In this document: piece after piece, positions 52,480 to 61,806 of the stretch
How the letters are laid out: the number at the start of each line of letters is the position of its first letter
Position numbering within the stretch: the first letter of the stretch is position 1
NCBI GenBank assembly: GCA_910589555.1
Contig: CAJUTE010000001.1
Span: forward strand, 113,438 to 177,437
Reading direction: 5' to 3'
From: an uncultured Muribaculum sp.
GTDB taxonomy: Bacteria > Bacteroidota > Bacteroidia > Bacteroidales > Muribaculaceae
DNA: 64,000 nt
The notes under the pieces: generated by a model
What the model saw: the letters and a program-made list of their open reading frames with translations, nothing else
Told to the model about the DNA's origin: nothing
Databases searched by the model: none
Position numbers and translations under genes: made by a program

Positions 52480-52487
52480 CAAATATA
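52480..52487 (-). promoter_or_regulatory. TATATTTG -7 box for the CBS-nadK-metallopeptidase unit
   Basis: On the minus strand TATATTTG lies about 60 bases before the TTG at 52418. It is divergent from the two plus-strand boxes upstream of pdxJ. Confidence 0.5.
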
Positions 52488-52542
52488 GGTATTTTTCCTC
52501 ATATTAGCTGTAACATTTACATTATAACAACAATTTAGAAAT

Positions 52543-52550
52543 TAAATTTG
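52543..52550 (+). promoter_or_regulatory. TAAATTTG -7 box for pdxJ
   Basis: A TAnnTTTG match ending nine bases before the ATG at 52560 and twelve before the ATG at 52563, so the leader would be only five to nine nt. A second match, TACTTTTG at 52447-52454, could give a longer transcript. Confidence 0.55.
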
Positions 52551-52562
52551 AGGTTTTTAATG

Positions 52563-53276
52563 ATGACAAATTTAAGTGTTAACATTAACAAAATAGCGAC
52601 ATTGCGTAATGCGCGAGGCGAGAATGTGCCCAACGTCGAGCACGTTGCTGTGGATTGTGAATCTTTCGGAGCCAACGGGATTACAATCCATCCGCGTCCC
52701 GATGAGCGTCACATCCGTCATTCCGATGTGTTTGCCTTGCGTCCGCTGGTAAAGACTGAATTCAATATCGAGGGGTATCCCAGCCCTGACTTCATCGACT
52801 TGGTGCTGAAAGTAAAGCCCGAGCAGGTGACGCTGGTGCCTGACGCTCCTGATGCCATAACGTCAAATGCCGGTTGGGATGTCAAAGCTAACCATGCATT
52901 TTTGACGGAGATAGTTGACCGTTTCAAAGAGGCAGGAATCAGAACCTCGATATTTGTGGATCCCGATGAGGAAACCGTGAAGCTTGCCGCTTCCACCGGC
53001 GCTGACCGTGTGGAGCTTTATACGAAGCCTTACGCCGATAACTACAGCCGTAACGCCGAGGCAGCGATCGAACCTTATATCCGAGCCAGCCGCGCCGCTC
53101 ATAACGCCGGCATCGGCGTTAATGCCGGTCATGACCTGAATCTTGAGAATCTCAAGTATTTCCATGCCAATATTCCTTATCTAAACGAGGTGTCGATAGG
53201 TCATGCTCTGATTGCCGACGCTCTGTATCTCGGTCTTAAGGAAGCTATCAGACAATACAAGGAGTGTCTTGTCTGA
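52563..53276 (+). CDS. pdxJ: Pyridoxine 5'-phosphate synthase
   Basis: A 237-residue TIM-barrel enzyme that condenses DXP and amino-oxo-propanol phosphate to pyridoxine phosphate. Motifs: LSVNINKIATLRNARGENVP, GITIHPRPDERHIRHSDVFA, VTLVPDAPDAITSNAGWDVK, RVELYTKPYADNYSR, GIGVNAGHDLNLENLKYF and EVSIGHALIADAL. Family starts are MTNLSVNINKIATLR, so ATG 52563 is chosen over 52560 and the TTG 52548, which falls inside the promoter box. It heads the exbB-exbD-tonB cluster. Confidence 0.95.
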   Translation: MTNLSVNINKIATLRNARGENVPNVEHVAVDCESFGANGITIHPRPDERHIRHSDVFALRPLVKTEFNIEGYPSPDFIDLVLKVKPEQVTLVPDAPDAITSNAGWDVKANHAFLTEIVDRFKEAGIRTSIFVDPDEETVKLAASTGADRVELYTKPYADNYSRNAEAAIEPYIRASRAAHNAGIGVNAGHDLNLENLKYFHANIPYLNEVSIGHALIADALYLGLKEAIRQYKECLV

Positions 53277-53306
53277 CGTATTTTCTAATCTATCATTAAT
53301 CACAAT

Positions 53307-54032
53307 ATGTCACTATTAAACATGATCTCCGCCCAGACAATCGAATCCTTAAGCGACACTGTCGCTGTGATGGAAAATGAAATGACCGCAGCTGCCGCCA
53401 CCGTGCAGCCGGTAGAGCTGTCGGTGTGGGAACTATGCATAAAAGGCGGCTTCATCATGATTCCGCTTGCTCTTCTCCTCTTGATCAGCATTTATATATT
53501 CATCGAGCGTTATATCGTGATCTCGCGCGCCGACAAGCAGGACGCATCGTTCATGAAGCGCATAAAGGACTATATCCATGAAGGTGAGATAGAGAGCGCC
53601 AAGAATCTTTGTAAAAAGACCGATACTCCCTACAGCCGATTGATCCTTAAAGGCATCACCCGTATAGGCAGACCTATGAATGACGTGCTCGTGGCTATCG
53701 AGAATACCGGCAATCTTGAGATCGCCAACCTCGGCAAGGGATTGCCTTGGCTCGCCACTACCGCCGCCGGCGCCCCTATGCTCGGCTTCCTCGGCACCGT
53801 GGTGGGTATGGTTGAGGCGTTTTTCGCTCTCGCCAATGCCGGCTCTTCGGCAAATGTCACTGTGCTTGCCGGTGGTATCTATGAAGCTCTCGTGACCACT
53901 GTAGCCGGTCTTACGGTGGGTATCATCGCTCTGTTTGCCTATAATGCTCTTGTGGCGCGCATCAACGGTGTCATGAAGTTGCTTGAGGGCAAGACAATGG
54001 AATTTATGGATCTGCTCAATGAGCCTGCTTAA
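53307..54032 (+). CDS. exbB: MotA/TolQ/ExbB proton channel protein
   Basis: A 241-residue inner-membrane protein with three helices: residues ~50-70 (IKGGFIMIPLALLLLISIYI), ~155-175 (PWLATTAAGAPMLGFLGTVV) and ~195-220 (ALVTTVAGLTVGIIALFAYN). The channel motifs GTVVGMVEAF and TTVAGLTVGI are intact. The N-terminal ~45 residues before the first helix form a periplasmic extension. With ExbD it harvests the proton gradient to drive a TonB protein for outer-membrane import. Confidence 0.92.
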   Translation: MSLLNMISAQTIESLSDTVAVMENEMTAAAATVQPVELSVWELCIKGGFIMIPLALLLLISIYIFIERYIVISRADKQDASFMKRIKDYIHEGEIESAKNLCKKTDTPYSRLILKGITRIGRPMNDVLVAIENTGNLEIANLGKGLPWLATTAAGAPMLGFLGTVVGMVEAFFALANAGSSANVTVLAGGIYEALVTTVAGLTVGIIALFAYNALVARINGVMKLLEGKTMEFMDLLNEPA

Positions 54033-54044
54033 TATTTATTGACG

Positions 54045-54485
54045 ATGGCTTTACGACGTCCACATGACATGATGGCAATGTTTTCGATGGCATCGATGAC
54101 CGATGTTATCTTCCTGTTGCTCATCTTTTTCATGATAACCTCGACTTTTGTGTTCCCTACGGCTCTTGAAGTTAATCTGCCTCAAAGTTCGGTACAGACC
54201 GCGCTTAAGCCCGGCACACGCGTTTACATCGACAAGGAGAGCAACCTGTTTGCGTCATTTGGCGATGAGGAGCCCACACCTATCCAAGGCGACGCTTTGC
54301 TCGCGTTTCTTCGGCTTGCCCAGCAGAATGAACCTGACGGTTTTATAGCCATCTATGCCGATGAAGAGGTGCCTTACGGCAAAATAGTGGAGGTGCTCGA
54401 CATGGGTTCACGCAATAATCTGAAGATGGTGCTTGCCACCAAACCGGTTCAAACCCCGGTTGCCAAACCTCAGGAAACCTTATGA
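54045..54485 (+). CDS. exbD: ExbD/TolR biopolymer transport protein
   Basis: A 146-residue protein with one N-terminal membrane helix carrying the essential Asp (MASMTDVIFLLLIFFMITST) and a periplasmic domain (LPQSSVQTALKPGTRVYIDK, then IYADEEVPYGKIVEVLDMGS). It pairs with ExbB. Start ATG 54045 rather than TTG 54039. Only one ExbD gene is present; many Bacteroidetes clusters have two. The end overlaps the TonB gene by four bases. Confidence 0.92.
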   Translation: MALRRPHDMMAMFSMASMTDVIFLLLIFFMITSTFVFPTALEVNLPQSSVQTALKPGTRVYIDKESNLFASFGDEEPTPIQGDALLAFLRLAQQNEPDGFIAIYADEEVPYGKIVEVLDMGSRNNLKMVLATKPVQTPVAKPQETL

Positions 54486-55291
54486 CGCAATCCCAGAAAG
54501 ACCATATAATTGCAGGTATTTCCACCGCAGTCATAGCCGTGCTGTTGCTGCTTGGTCTTACCATGCTTTATTATGAGGTCGATCCCGCAATGCTGGAGGA
54601 CCGCACGTGGCCTCCCGTTGACTCAAGCGAGATTGTGTTTGGCGGCGAATTTGTGAAGCTTGGCGATATGCCGTTGCCGTCCAATCAGGAAAATTCATCA
54701 CCGGCGCAGGAATCGGCTCCCGAAGAGCCTGCGGTGGAGGGGACTGACTTGGCAGATGCCGGAGCAAAAGAATCGGCTGCCGAGCAACTTGTATCGACTG
54801 AGACAGAATCGACCATGGAAGTCGACAAGAAGCCGGTGCCCGAGAAGACCGGACCTACCAAGGAGGAACTTGCTGAACAGCAACGCATAAAGAGACAGCG
54901 TGAGGAAGCTGAAAAGCAAGCCAAGATCAAGAACCGCATGAAGTCGGGGTTCAGCAGCAGTAAGAAAGGCTCGGGAACTCCCGGCGCTAAGAATGGCAAT
55001 TCATCGACCGGAGCTTTATCAGGCGCTCCCGGACATACACTGAAGGGGCGCACCGCGCAGTCGTGGGGACGGCCCAAGAGCACTATGTCGGGTTCGGTAC
55101 AGGTAAAGGTGAGGGTCAACCGCAAAGGCTATGTCGTGGGAAATCCGGAGATTGTGGGTGGCACGGCGCCTGCGGCGTCGAGTGCGGCTGTAAGGCAGAG
55201 CTGTATTGAGGCTTCGCGCAATTCCCGATTCTCGGTAAGTCTGGAGGCTCCCGCTGAGCAGGTGGGTATCATTACATGGAAATTTGAATAA
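54482..55291 (+). CDS. TonB-like energy transducer
   Basis: A 269-residue protein: short cytoplasmic start, membrane helix at residues ~9-30 (IAGISTAVIAVLLLLGLTML), a long Pro/Glu/Lys-rich linker (residues ~55-170) with a charged helical part EEAEKQAKIKNRMKSGFS, and a C-terminal domain (VQVKVRVNRKGYVVGNPEIV, then IEASRNSRFSVSLEAPAEQV, ITWKFE). The layout is that of TonB/TolA proteins, linking ExbBD to outer-membrane receptors. The C-terminal YP-type signature of classical TonB is not visible, so TolA-like function is an alternative. Confidence 0.85.
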   Translation: MTQSQKDHIIAGISTAVIAVLLLLGLTMLYYEVDPAMLEDRTWPPVDSSEIVFGGEFVKLGDMPLPSNQENSSPAQESAPEEPAVEGTDLADAGAKESAAEQLVSTETESTMEVDKKPVPEKTGPTKEELAEQQRIKRQREEAEKQAKIKNRMKSGFSSSKKGSGTPGAKNGNSSTGALSGAPGHTLKGRTAQSWGRPKSTMSGSVQVKVRVNRKGYVVGNPEIVGGTAPAASSAAVRQSCIEASRNSRFSVSLEAPAEQVGIITWKFE

Positions 55292-55304
55292 AAAATCATT
55301 ATAG

Positions 55305-58300
55305 ATGAAGAAATATAACATAATAAACAATTCACTTGGCTGGCTGATGTTTGTCATCGCGGCAGTGACGTATCTGCTCACTCTTGAGCCTACCGCCAGC
55401 TTCTGGGATTGCCCCGAATTTATTTCCCAGGGTTACAAACTTGAAATCGGGCATCCGCCGGGCAACCCCATCTTTATGCTTGCCGCCCGTTTCTTCGTCA
55501 ATTTCGCACCTGATGCGGCTCATGTGGCGCTTGCTGTCAACGCCATGTCGGCATTATTGAGCGCGGCGACCATTCTGTTGCTGTTCTGGACGGTGACCCA
55601 TCTTGTGAGACGTCTTGTCGTGGCTGATGGCGCCACTGAGATTTCGCCGGCGCAGATGCTCGTGATTTTCGGATCGGGTATATGCGGTTCGTTGGTCTAT
55701 ACATGGAGCGACACATTCTGGTTTTCAGCTGTTGAAGGTGAGGTTTATGCGTTTTCGTCGTTCTGTACGGCGCTTGTGTTCTGGCTCATATTGAAGTGGG
55801 AGAACCGTGCTGATATGCCTCACAGCGACCGCTACCTGGTGTTGATTTCCTATGTCATAGGTATCTCTATCGCCGTTCACCTTCTTAACTTGTTGTGTAT
55901 CCCGGCGATTGTATTGGTGTTCTATTATAAGAAATTTTCCAATCCCACCGCCAAGGGATCTTTGATGGCTCTCGGCGTGTCGTTTGTCATCGTAGGTCTT
56001 ATTCTTTACGGTCTTGTTCCGGGCTTCATCGAGATAGCTCAATATTTCGAGTTGCTGTGTGTGAATGTGTTTGGAATGAGCTACAATACCGGCACACTTA
56101 TCTATGCCATTCTGCTGCTGTGTGTGATGGGCTGGAGCATAAGCGAGCTTTATCGTCAGCGCAGCGCCTTGATGATCAAGATTTCGGTATTGTTGACGAT
56201 AGTGCTGTCAGGAATGCCTTTTATCGGCGACAATCTGTGGATTCCGGTTGTTCTCATCGCGGCATTGTGCCTGTATCTGTTCCGGTTCATGAAGCGTGTT
56301 CCGGTGAGAATACTCAATGTTGTGGTGCTCAGCATATTTGTGATATTCATCGGCTATTCATCCTATGCATTGCTTTTGATACGTTCATCGGCTCATACTC
56401 CTATGAACCAGAACGCTCCCGACAATGTGTTTGCGCTCAGTTCCTATCTTAACCGCGAGCAGTATGGCGACCGTCCATTGTTCTACGGTCAGACATTCAA
56501 CTCCGGAATTGTGTATCAGGTTGACGCGAGCGGACGTCCTCAGGCATTGAAGAAGACCGGAAAGACGCTGTATGGCAAAACTGTAAAGACATCTCCCGAC
56601 CAGCCTGACCATTATGAGGTCATCGGCAATAAGACCGATTATGTGATGAATCCTGAGCTGAATATGCTATTCCCGAGAATGTATGACGGGAAGTATGCCG
56701 CTCAGTACAAGGAGTGGACCGGCATGACCGGCACCCCTGTGCAGGTCAATCCCTACCGTTCGCCTGACGGCAGTGTGTATCCGGCTGGCACCACCACCAA
56801 GATCAAGCCTACATTCCTCGAAAACCTTCAATATATGTTCAATTACCAGCTGAACCACATGTATTGGAGATACTTCATGTGGAATTTTGCCGGACGCCAG
56901 AACGATATTCAAGGAAACGGCGAGGTGACTCACGGCAACTGGATATCGGGAATACCTTTCATCGACAATATGCGTCTCGGCGATCAGTCGTTGCTTCCCG
57001 ATGATCTTGGTAAGGGGAATAAAGGACATAATGTGTTCTTTATGCTTCCGTTGATATTGGGAATCATAGGACTTCTGTGGCAATCGTTCATATCCAAACG
57101 CGGTATAGAGCAATTCTGGGTTGTGGCGTTCCTGTTCTTCATGACCGGTATTGCCATTGTGCTTTATTTGAATCAGACCCCCAATCAGCCGCGTGAGCGT
57201 GACTATGCGTTTGCCGGATCCTTCTATGCGTTTGCCATCTGGGTGGGTATGGGTGTTGCCGGTATATGGCATCTCATCACTAAGTATGTTGCCGCCAAGA
57301 AGAAAGCTTCAGAGGGCAACAACTCTATCGTGGCGGCTGTTGTCGCAGCGGTAATAGGATTGCTTGTGCCGATTCAGATGGTGTCACAGACATGGGATGA
57401 TCATGACCGCGCCGGGCGTTACACCACCCGTGATTTCGGTATGAACTATCTGTCGAGCCTTGAGCCTGATGCGATAATATTCACCAACGGTGACAACGAT
57501 ACATTCCCATTATGGTATGCTCAGGAGGTAGAGGGCTATCGCACTGATGTGAGGGTGGTTAATATGTCATATCTCACCACCGACTGGTATGTTGACCAGC
57601 AGAAGCTTCCTTCCTACGATGCTGATGCGATAGACATGCTTGCCACCTCCGATCTTTATGCCCATGACAAGCGTCAGTTCAACTACTTCCTGACTCCTGA
57701 CACCACTAAGGTCAATGCCTTGGCGTCGTTGAAGGCGTTGTATTCCGATGATGCCAACAAGAATGACTGGGGGCTATATGAGGTCAAGTACCCCAATATG
57801 TATATCCCCGTCGACAAAGAGGCGTTGCTGAAATCAGGACGTATCACCGAGGAGGAGCTTCCTGCCGTTGCCGAATACATTGACGCGGATCAGCGCGAAG
57901 AGCCGGAAGGCGGATTGCGATTGAGCAATGTGATCGCTCTTGACATGCTTGCCACAAATGCCGCAAATGGCTGGAAACGTCCTATTTATTTCGCTATGAC
58001 GGTGCCCGACAGCTACTATCTGAATCTTTCTAAATATATGCGTTCGACCGGTATGGCAAATGAGATCACTCCGTTCCTTAACAAGGACTATGATGATTAT
58101 CACATTGCCGTTGACACTGACCGCGCTTACGACAATATCGTCAATAAATTCCGCTGGGGTGGAATCGATAAGGCTAAGTCGGCTGACGACATATATCTTG
58201 ACGAGACCATACGCCGCATGGTCAACACCACGCGCACCTCTATGATTGATCTTGCCACGGCTCTGTATAATGAGGGCGCCATTGTAGAGATGTCGCTTGA

Positions 58301-58757
58301 CAGTGACAGCGCTTCGATGGAGGCTTCAAAAGTAGCCGAACTTAAGGCTCTGGCTAAGGACCGTTACGCTAAAGCGCAGGAAGTGGTCGACTTGATGATG
58401 GAGAAACTTCCGCTCTACACATCGCCGCTAAGCGTTCCTATGGGCACGCAGTTGGTGAATGTCTACAGCCGTCTTGCCGCTGCCACCGGTGATGACAAGA
58501 ATCATGAGCGTGCGATGGAGATACTGACCGACGAGATTGACCGCCACAAGCAGTATGTGCTCTATTTCCAGAGCTTGACTCCGGCTCAATTGTCGACACT
58601 GACGCTTACCGACAGATATATCTATGACACTTACTTCATCAACCTGTTGCAGACATACGCCGAACTTGGCGGTGATCTTCAGGAACTGATGAAGACTCTG
58701 CAAAGTGAAGGAGTGAACTTCTCAAGATATTTCCCGGGATCTCAGACACGCCAGTGA
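55305..58757 (+). CDS. DUF2723 membrane protein, protein O-mannosyltransferase-like
   Basis: A 1150-residue protein. The N-terminal half has about 12-13 membrane helices with the DUF2723 signature LEPTASFWDCPEFISQGYKL and IGHPPGNPIFMLAARFFVNF. The Asp and Glu near residue 35 resemble the catalytic pair of GT-C O-mannosyltransferases. The middle has FAGRQNDIQGNGE and NQTPNQPRERDYAFAGSFYA; the C-terminal ~400 residues are soluble with helical repeats. In Bacteroidetes this family is linked to general protein O-glycosylation, but the substrate is unproven here. Its stop overlaps the deacetylase start. Confidence 0.88.
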   Translation: MKKYNIINNSLGWLMFVIAAVTYLLTLEPTASFWDCPEFISQGYKLEIGHPPGNPIFMLAARFFVNFAPDAAHVALAVNAMSALLSAATILLLFWTVTHLVRRLVVADGATEISPAQMLVIFGSGICGSLVYTWSDTFWFSAVEGEVYAFSSFCTALVFWLILKWENRADMPHSDRYLVLISYVIGISIAVHLLNLLCIPAIVLVFYYKKFSNPTAKGSLMALGVSFVIVGLILYGLVPGFIEIAQYFELLCVNVFGMSYNTGTLIYAILLLCVMGWSISELYRQRSALMIKISVLLTIVLSGMPFIGDNLWIPVVLIAALCLYLFRFMKRVPVRILNVVVLSIFVIFIGYSSYALLLIRSSAHTPMNQNAPDNVFALSSYLNREQYGDRPLFYGQTFNSGIVYQVDASGRPQALKKTGKTLYGKTVKTSPDQPDHYEVIGNKTDYVMNPELNMLFPRMYDGKYAAQYKEWTGMTGTPVQVNPYRSPDGSVYPAGTTTKIKPTFLENLQYMFNYQLNHMYWRYFMWNFAGRQNDIQGNGEVTHGNWISGIPFIDNMRLGDQSLLPDDLGKGNKGHNVFFMLPLILGIIGLLWQSFISKRGIEQFWVVAFLFFMTGIAIVLYLNQTPNQPRERDYAFAGSFYAFAIWVGMGVAGIWHLITKYVAAKKKASEGNNSIVAAVVAAVIGLLVPIQMVSQTWDDHDRAGRYTTRDFGMNYLSSLEPDAIIFTNGDNDTFPLWYAQEVEGYRTDVRVVNMSYLTTDWYVDQQKLPSYDADAIDMLATSDLYAHDKRQFNYFLTPDTTKVNALASLKALYSDDANKNDWGLYEVKYPNMYIPVDKEALLKSGRITEEELPAVAEYIDADQREEPEGGLRLSNVIALDMLATNAANGWKRPIYFAMTVPDSYYLNLSKYMRSTGMANEITPFLNKDYDDYHIAVDTDRAYDNIVNKFRWGGIDKAKSADDIYLDETIRRMVNTTRTSMIDLATALYNEGAIVEMSLDSDSASMEASKVAELKALAKDRYAKAQEVVDLMMEKLPLYTSPLSVPMGTQLVNVYSRLAAATGDDKNHERAMEILTDEIDRHKQYVLYFQSLTPAQLSTLTLTDRYIYDTYFINLLQTYAELGGDLQELMKTLQSEGVNFSRYFPGSQTRQ

Positions 58758-59392
58758 TGAAGTGGCCTCATTTAAAATTCATTGAGCAGCCGCCGCTGTT
58801 GTATCGCATTCTTTTCCCGGAAGCGATATGGCGTATAAAGCGCAAGAAGCAGAAGGTGGTGTATCTCACATTTGACGACGGACCGATACCCGAGGTGACA
58901 CCTTGGGTATTGGATCTGCTGGACTATTACAATATAAAAGCCACATTCTTTCTTGTGGGTGACAATGTGAAGCGTAATCCGCATCTGCTTGAGGAGATCA
59001 AGCGCCGCGGACACAGCTGGGGCAATCACACGATGAATCACCTGCAAGGATTCAAGGAGCGGTCGAGAGTGTATCTGCGCAATATCAAGATTGCCGATGA
59101 TCTTATCGACAGTTCTTTGTATCGTCCGCCTCACGGGTTGATGCGCTGGGGGCAGGCTAAGGTCATAAAGGAGCATTTCAATATTGTGATGTATGATCTC
59201 GTGACTCGTGACTATTCCAAGAAGCTCACCGGCGAACAGGTGCTTAAGAATGTGAAGCGATTCGTGAGGAAAGGTTCTATAATCGTGTTTCACGACTCTT
59301 TGAAGGCGGAACGTAATCTGCGTTATGCTTTGCCCCGTGCGATTGAATGGCTGAAAGAGCAAGGCTATGAGTTTGCCCCTATCCCCATGTAG
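58757..59392 (+). CDS. Polysaccharide deacetylase, NodB homology domain
   Basis: A 211-residue enzyme. NodB motifs: VVYLTFDDGPIPEVTPW (Asp pair), GHSWGNHTMNHLQGF (metal His residues), LYRPPHGLMRWGQ and DLVTRDYSKKL, and GSIIVFHDSLKAERNLRYAL. It has no signal peptide, only a mildly hydrophobic beginning, so its location is unclear. It removes N- or O-acetyl groups from a glycan, perhaps one made by the DUF2723 neighbour. The start overlaps the preceding stop (TGATG), and the end overlaps queG by 26 bases. Confidence 0.9.
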   Translation: MKWPHLKFIEQPPLLYRILFPEAIWRIKRKKQKVVYLTFDDGPIPEVTPWVLDLLDYYNIKATFFLVGDNVKRNPHLLEEIKRRGHSWGNHTMNHLQGFKERSRVYLRNIKIADDLIDSSLYRPPHGLMRWGQAKVIKEHFNIVMYDLVTRDYSKKLTGEQVLKNVKRFVRKGSIIVFHDSLKAERNLRYALPRAIEWLKEQGYEFAPIPM

Positions 59393-60287
59393 CGCTTCGA
59401 TCCGGAATCATGCGGAAAGTCTTGGCGTGAGCGCTCTTGGCATCGCGGCAGCCATGCCTGTGCAGCGATATGCCGCTCAATCCTATAAGGAGTGGATTGG
59501 TGCGGGGTGTAATGCAGGAATGGGGTATCTTGACCGATATCATGATGTGCGTGAAGATCCGCGTCTTCTGCTTGAGGGGGCTAAGAGTGTCATCGTGTGC
59601 GCTTTCAACTATTATCCTTCCGTGTGCCGCGATAAAAGGTTGCCTGAATTTGCGCTTTACTCCTATGGTGCTGATTACCATGAGGTGGTTCGGGAACGTC
59701 TCTCACTGCTTGCGGCGATGATTCGCGGGGAGTTTGGCGGTGAAACGAGAGTGTGTGTCGACACGGCTCCCTTGCGTGAGCGTTATTGGGCTCAGATGGC
59801 AGGTGTCGGTTTCATCGGTAGAAACAATCAGCTCATAATACCCGGCAAGGGCTCCTATTTCTTTCTTGGCGAGATTCTGACCACGGTGGAATTTGTGCCT
59901 GACGAGCCGTGCCGGCTGTCGTGTGGCGACTGCATGGCTTGCGTTAAGAGCTGCCCGGGTAAGGCTATTATGCCGGATGGAAGGGTGGATGCCCGCAGGT
60001 GTCTTTCCTATCTCACTATCGAGCATAAAGGTGAATTTGACGCCCCGCTGAATCTTGGCAATCATCTCTATGGTTGTGACGAATGCCAATCGGTGTGTCC
60101 TCACAACCGTAATGCCGTGCCTACTGATATTGCCGAGTTTCAACCGTCGGAGGCGTTTATGGCTCTTGACAGGAACGCTATTGCCGGTCTTACTCCTGAA
60201 AAATTCAATTCCATATTCCGGCACTCAGCCGTCAAGAGGGCTAAACTTGCAGGGCTGTTGAGAAATTTGCGTCATCTTGATTCCTGA
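59367..60287 (+). CDS. queG: Epoxyqueuosine reductase
   Basis: A 306-residue cobalamin/Fe-S enzyme for the last step of queuosine synthesis in tRNA. Motifs: VSALGIAAAMPVQRYAAQSY, VDTAPLRERYWAQMAGVGFI, GRNNQLIIPGKGSYFFLGEI, and two 4Fe-4S clusters, CRLSCGDCMACVKSCPGKAI and YGCDECQSVCPHNR. It is shorter than E. coli QueG because it lacks the C-terminal HEAT repeats, as in other Bacteroidetes. ATG 59367 is the only plausible start and lies inside the deacetylase gene. Confidence 0.93.
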   Translation: MSLPLSPCSASIRNHAESLGVSALGIAAAMPVQRYAAQSYKEWIGAGCNAGMGYLDRYHDVREDPRLLLEGAKSVIVCAFNYYPSVCRDKRLPEFALYSYGADYHEVVRERLSLLAAMIRGEFGGETRVCVDTAPLRERYWAQMAGVGFIGRNNQLIIPGKGSYFFLGEILTTVEFVPDEPCRLSCGDCMACVKSCPGKAIMPDGRVDARRCLSYLTIEHKGEFDAPLNLGNHLYGCDECQSVCPHNRNAVPTDIAEFQPSEAFMALDRNAIAGLTPEKFNSIFRHSAVKRAKLAGLLRNLRHLDS

Positions 60288-60310
60288 CCATTATTTGTAA
60301 AAATTACGAT

Positions 60311-61075
60311 ATGATAAGGGCTGAAGAGATAATAGAGAGTTTGACCGACATGGCTGATGAGCGGCAGCGCGACGTGTTGATGAGGTTTTTCAAGACCGGC
60401 AAGGGGGAGTATGGCGAAGGGGATCGCTTCCTGGGGCTTAAGGTGCCGCAGACACGCAGTGTGGTGAAGGAGGCAAAATGCCGGGTGCCGCTCCATGAAA
60501 TAGAGAAATTGCTCTATTCTGAGTGGCATGAGGCACGGTTGTGTGGATTTTTGCTTATAGTGGAGGAGATGAAGGCGGCGTTGCCGCGTCGCAAAGAGCC
60601 TGCCACTGCCGGGGCTGAGCGACGTGCCGAACTTGCCGGTTTCTTTCTGCGTCATGCACGCCAAGCCAATAATTGGGATCTTGTGGATCTGTCGTGCGAG
60701 TATATTCTTGGCTCCATGCTGCTATATCCGGGTGTTGACGGAGAAATGCCGCCGCGCGATATTCTTGACCGCTTGGCTGAGAGCGACAATCTGTGGGAGC
60801 AGCGCATATCGATTGTGACCACTTTGGAATTGGTGAGGGCACGGCAGTTTGACGACTCGTTGCGTATAGCCCGCAAATTGCTTCCTCACAAGCATGATCT
60901 CATCCATAAGGCTGTGGGCTGGGTGCTGCGTGAGGTGGGCAAGAAGGACCTCGACCTGCTGCGGGAATTTCTCGATGATAATTACCGCTCCTTGCCACGC
61001 ACCACACTCCGCTATGCCATCGAGCGCATGGATCCCCCCGAACGCCTCCGCTGGCTAAAACGAGATAGAAAATAA
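60311..61075 (+). CDS. DNA alkylation repair protein, AlkD-like
   Basis: A 254-residue HEAT-repeat protein. Features: MLMRFFKTGKGEYGEGDRFL-type N-terminal region (KTGKGEYGEGDRFLGLKVPQ), NNWDLVDLSCEYILGSMLLY with the conserved Trp/Asp, NLWEQRISIVTTLELVRARQ, HDLIHKAVGWVLREVGKKDL and LPRTTLRYAIERMDPPERLR. AlkD glycosylases remove positively charged N3/N7-alkylated bases. Length matches the family. Confidence 0.92.
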   Translation: MIRAEEIIESLTDMADERQRDVLMRFFKTGKGEYGEGDRFLGLKVPQTRSVVKEAKCRVPLHEIEKLLYSEWHEARLCGFLLIVEEMKAALPRRKEPATAGAERRAELAGFFLRHARQANNWDLVDLSCEYILGSMLLYPGVDGEMPPRDILDRLAESDNLWEQRISIVTTLELVRARQFDDSLRIARKLLPHKHDLIHKAVGWVLREVGKKDLDLLREFLDDNYRSLPRTTLRYAIERMDPPERLRWLKRDRK

Positions 61076-61095
61076 TAACTATAAATATAATTAAC

Positions 61096-61665
61096 ATGAA
61101 AAAACACTCTATGAATATGATTTTTGCAATCGTGATTTCGATCGTCACAATCCTGCTGTTGAACTATTGCAGCAGCAGAAGGAAAGCCGTGCAGAAGGTT
61201 CAGTTACCTGAGCCGGTAGCTGTTACAGATTCGGTATTTATCGGAGCTGAAGTTAATGATGGCAAACATTATGGTACGGCTGTAATCAATTCATCGCTTG
61301 CCGGATATGAACCTAAAGGAGCATATCCCTGGGAGTGCAGTGTGTGTATATATATCGAAAATATGACCGATGACAGGTTGCCGGTGGAGTCGGAATTTGA
61401 ACCGTTGTATAAAACTGAAGATAAAATTGATTCACTCGTCAATGGCGATTTAAAACCTGTCAACGCGATATATGTAGGTCACACCTTGATTGACGGTACC
61501 ATGCTCTGCCTGTGGCGTGTACGTGATGCTGAGGCGGCTTATAAAGCCATTACGGAATTTTCTAACAGCGAAAAGTATCTACGCCCATTCTCCTATGTCA
61601 TCGAACATGATCCGCAATGGGAACGCACCTCAGTCCTCTACAAAGGCATAGGGCTCGAACTTTAA
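61096..61665 (+). CDS. Putative small exported protein, unknown function
   Basis: A 189-residue protein with an N-terminal hydrophobic segment (FAIVISIVTILLLNYCSS). The Cys could be lipidated, but NYC is a poor lipobox; a membrane anchor is the alternative. The rest looks like a single mixed alpha/beta domain (SVCIYIENMTDDRLPVESEF, YVGHTLIDGTMLCLWRVRD). I do not recognise a named family. It is followed by a strong hairpin terminator, so the transcript ends here. Confidence 0.65.
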   Translation: MKKHSMNMIFAIVISIVTILLLNYCSSRRKAVQKVQLPEPVAVTDSVFIGAEVNDGKHYGTAVINSSLAGYEPKGAYPWECSVCIYIENMTDDRLPVESEFEPLYKTEDKIDSLVNGDLKPVNAIYVGHTLIDGTMLCLWRVRDAEAAYKAITEFSNSEKYLRPFSYVIEHDPQWERTSVLYKGIGLEL

Positions 61666-61742
61666 GCGTGCCCGGGTTTAGAAAGAATAGAGTCAATACA
61701 GGTTATTGCTCTATTATATGATTTTTTATCGGAGCAATATAG

Positions 61743-61782
61743 AAATATCCGTGCATGGGACTTTCCCCATGCACGGATATTT
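61743..61782. terminator. Strong bidirectional terminator hairpin
   Basis: A perfect 17-bp stem, AAATATCCGTGCATGGG with its complement, and a 6-base loop (ACTTTC), flanked by A- and T-rich bases on both sides. It lies between the convergent small exported protein gene and the outer-membrane protein gene. A second, weaker inverted repeat (TTGCTC and GAGCAA) lies at 61704-61736. Confidence 0.85.
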
Positions 61783-61806
61783 TATTGTATGATAAGTGGT
61801 TGTGGA

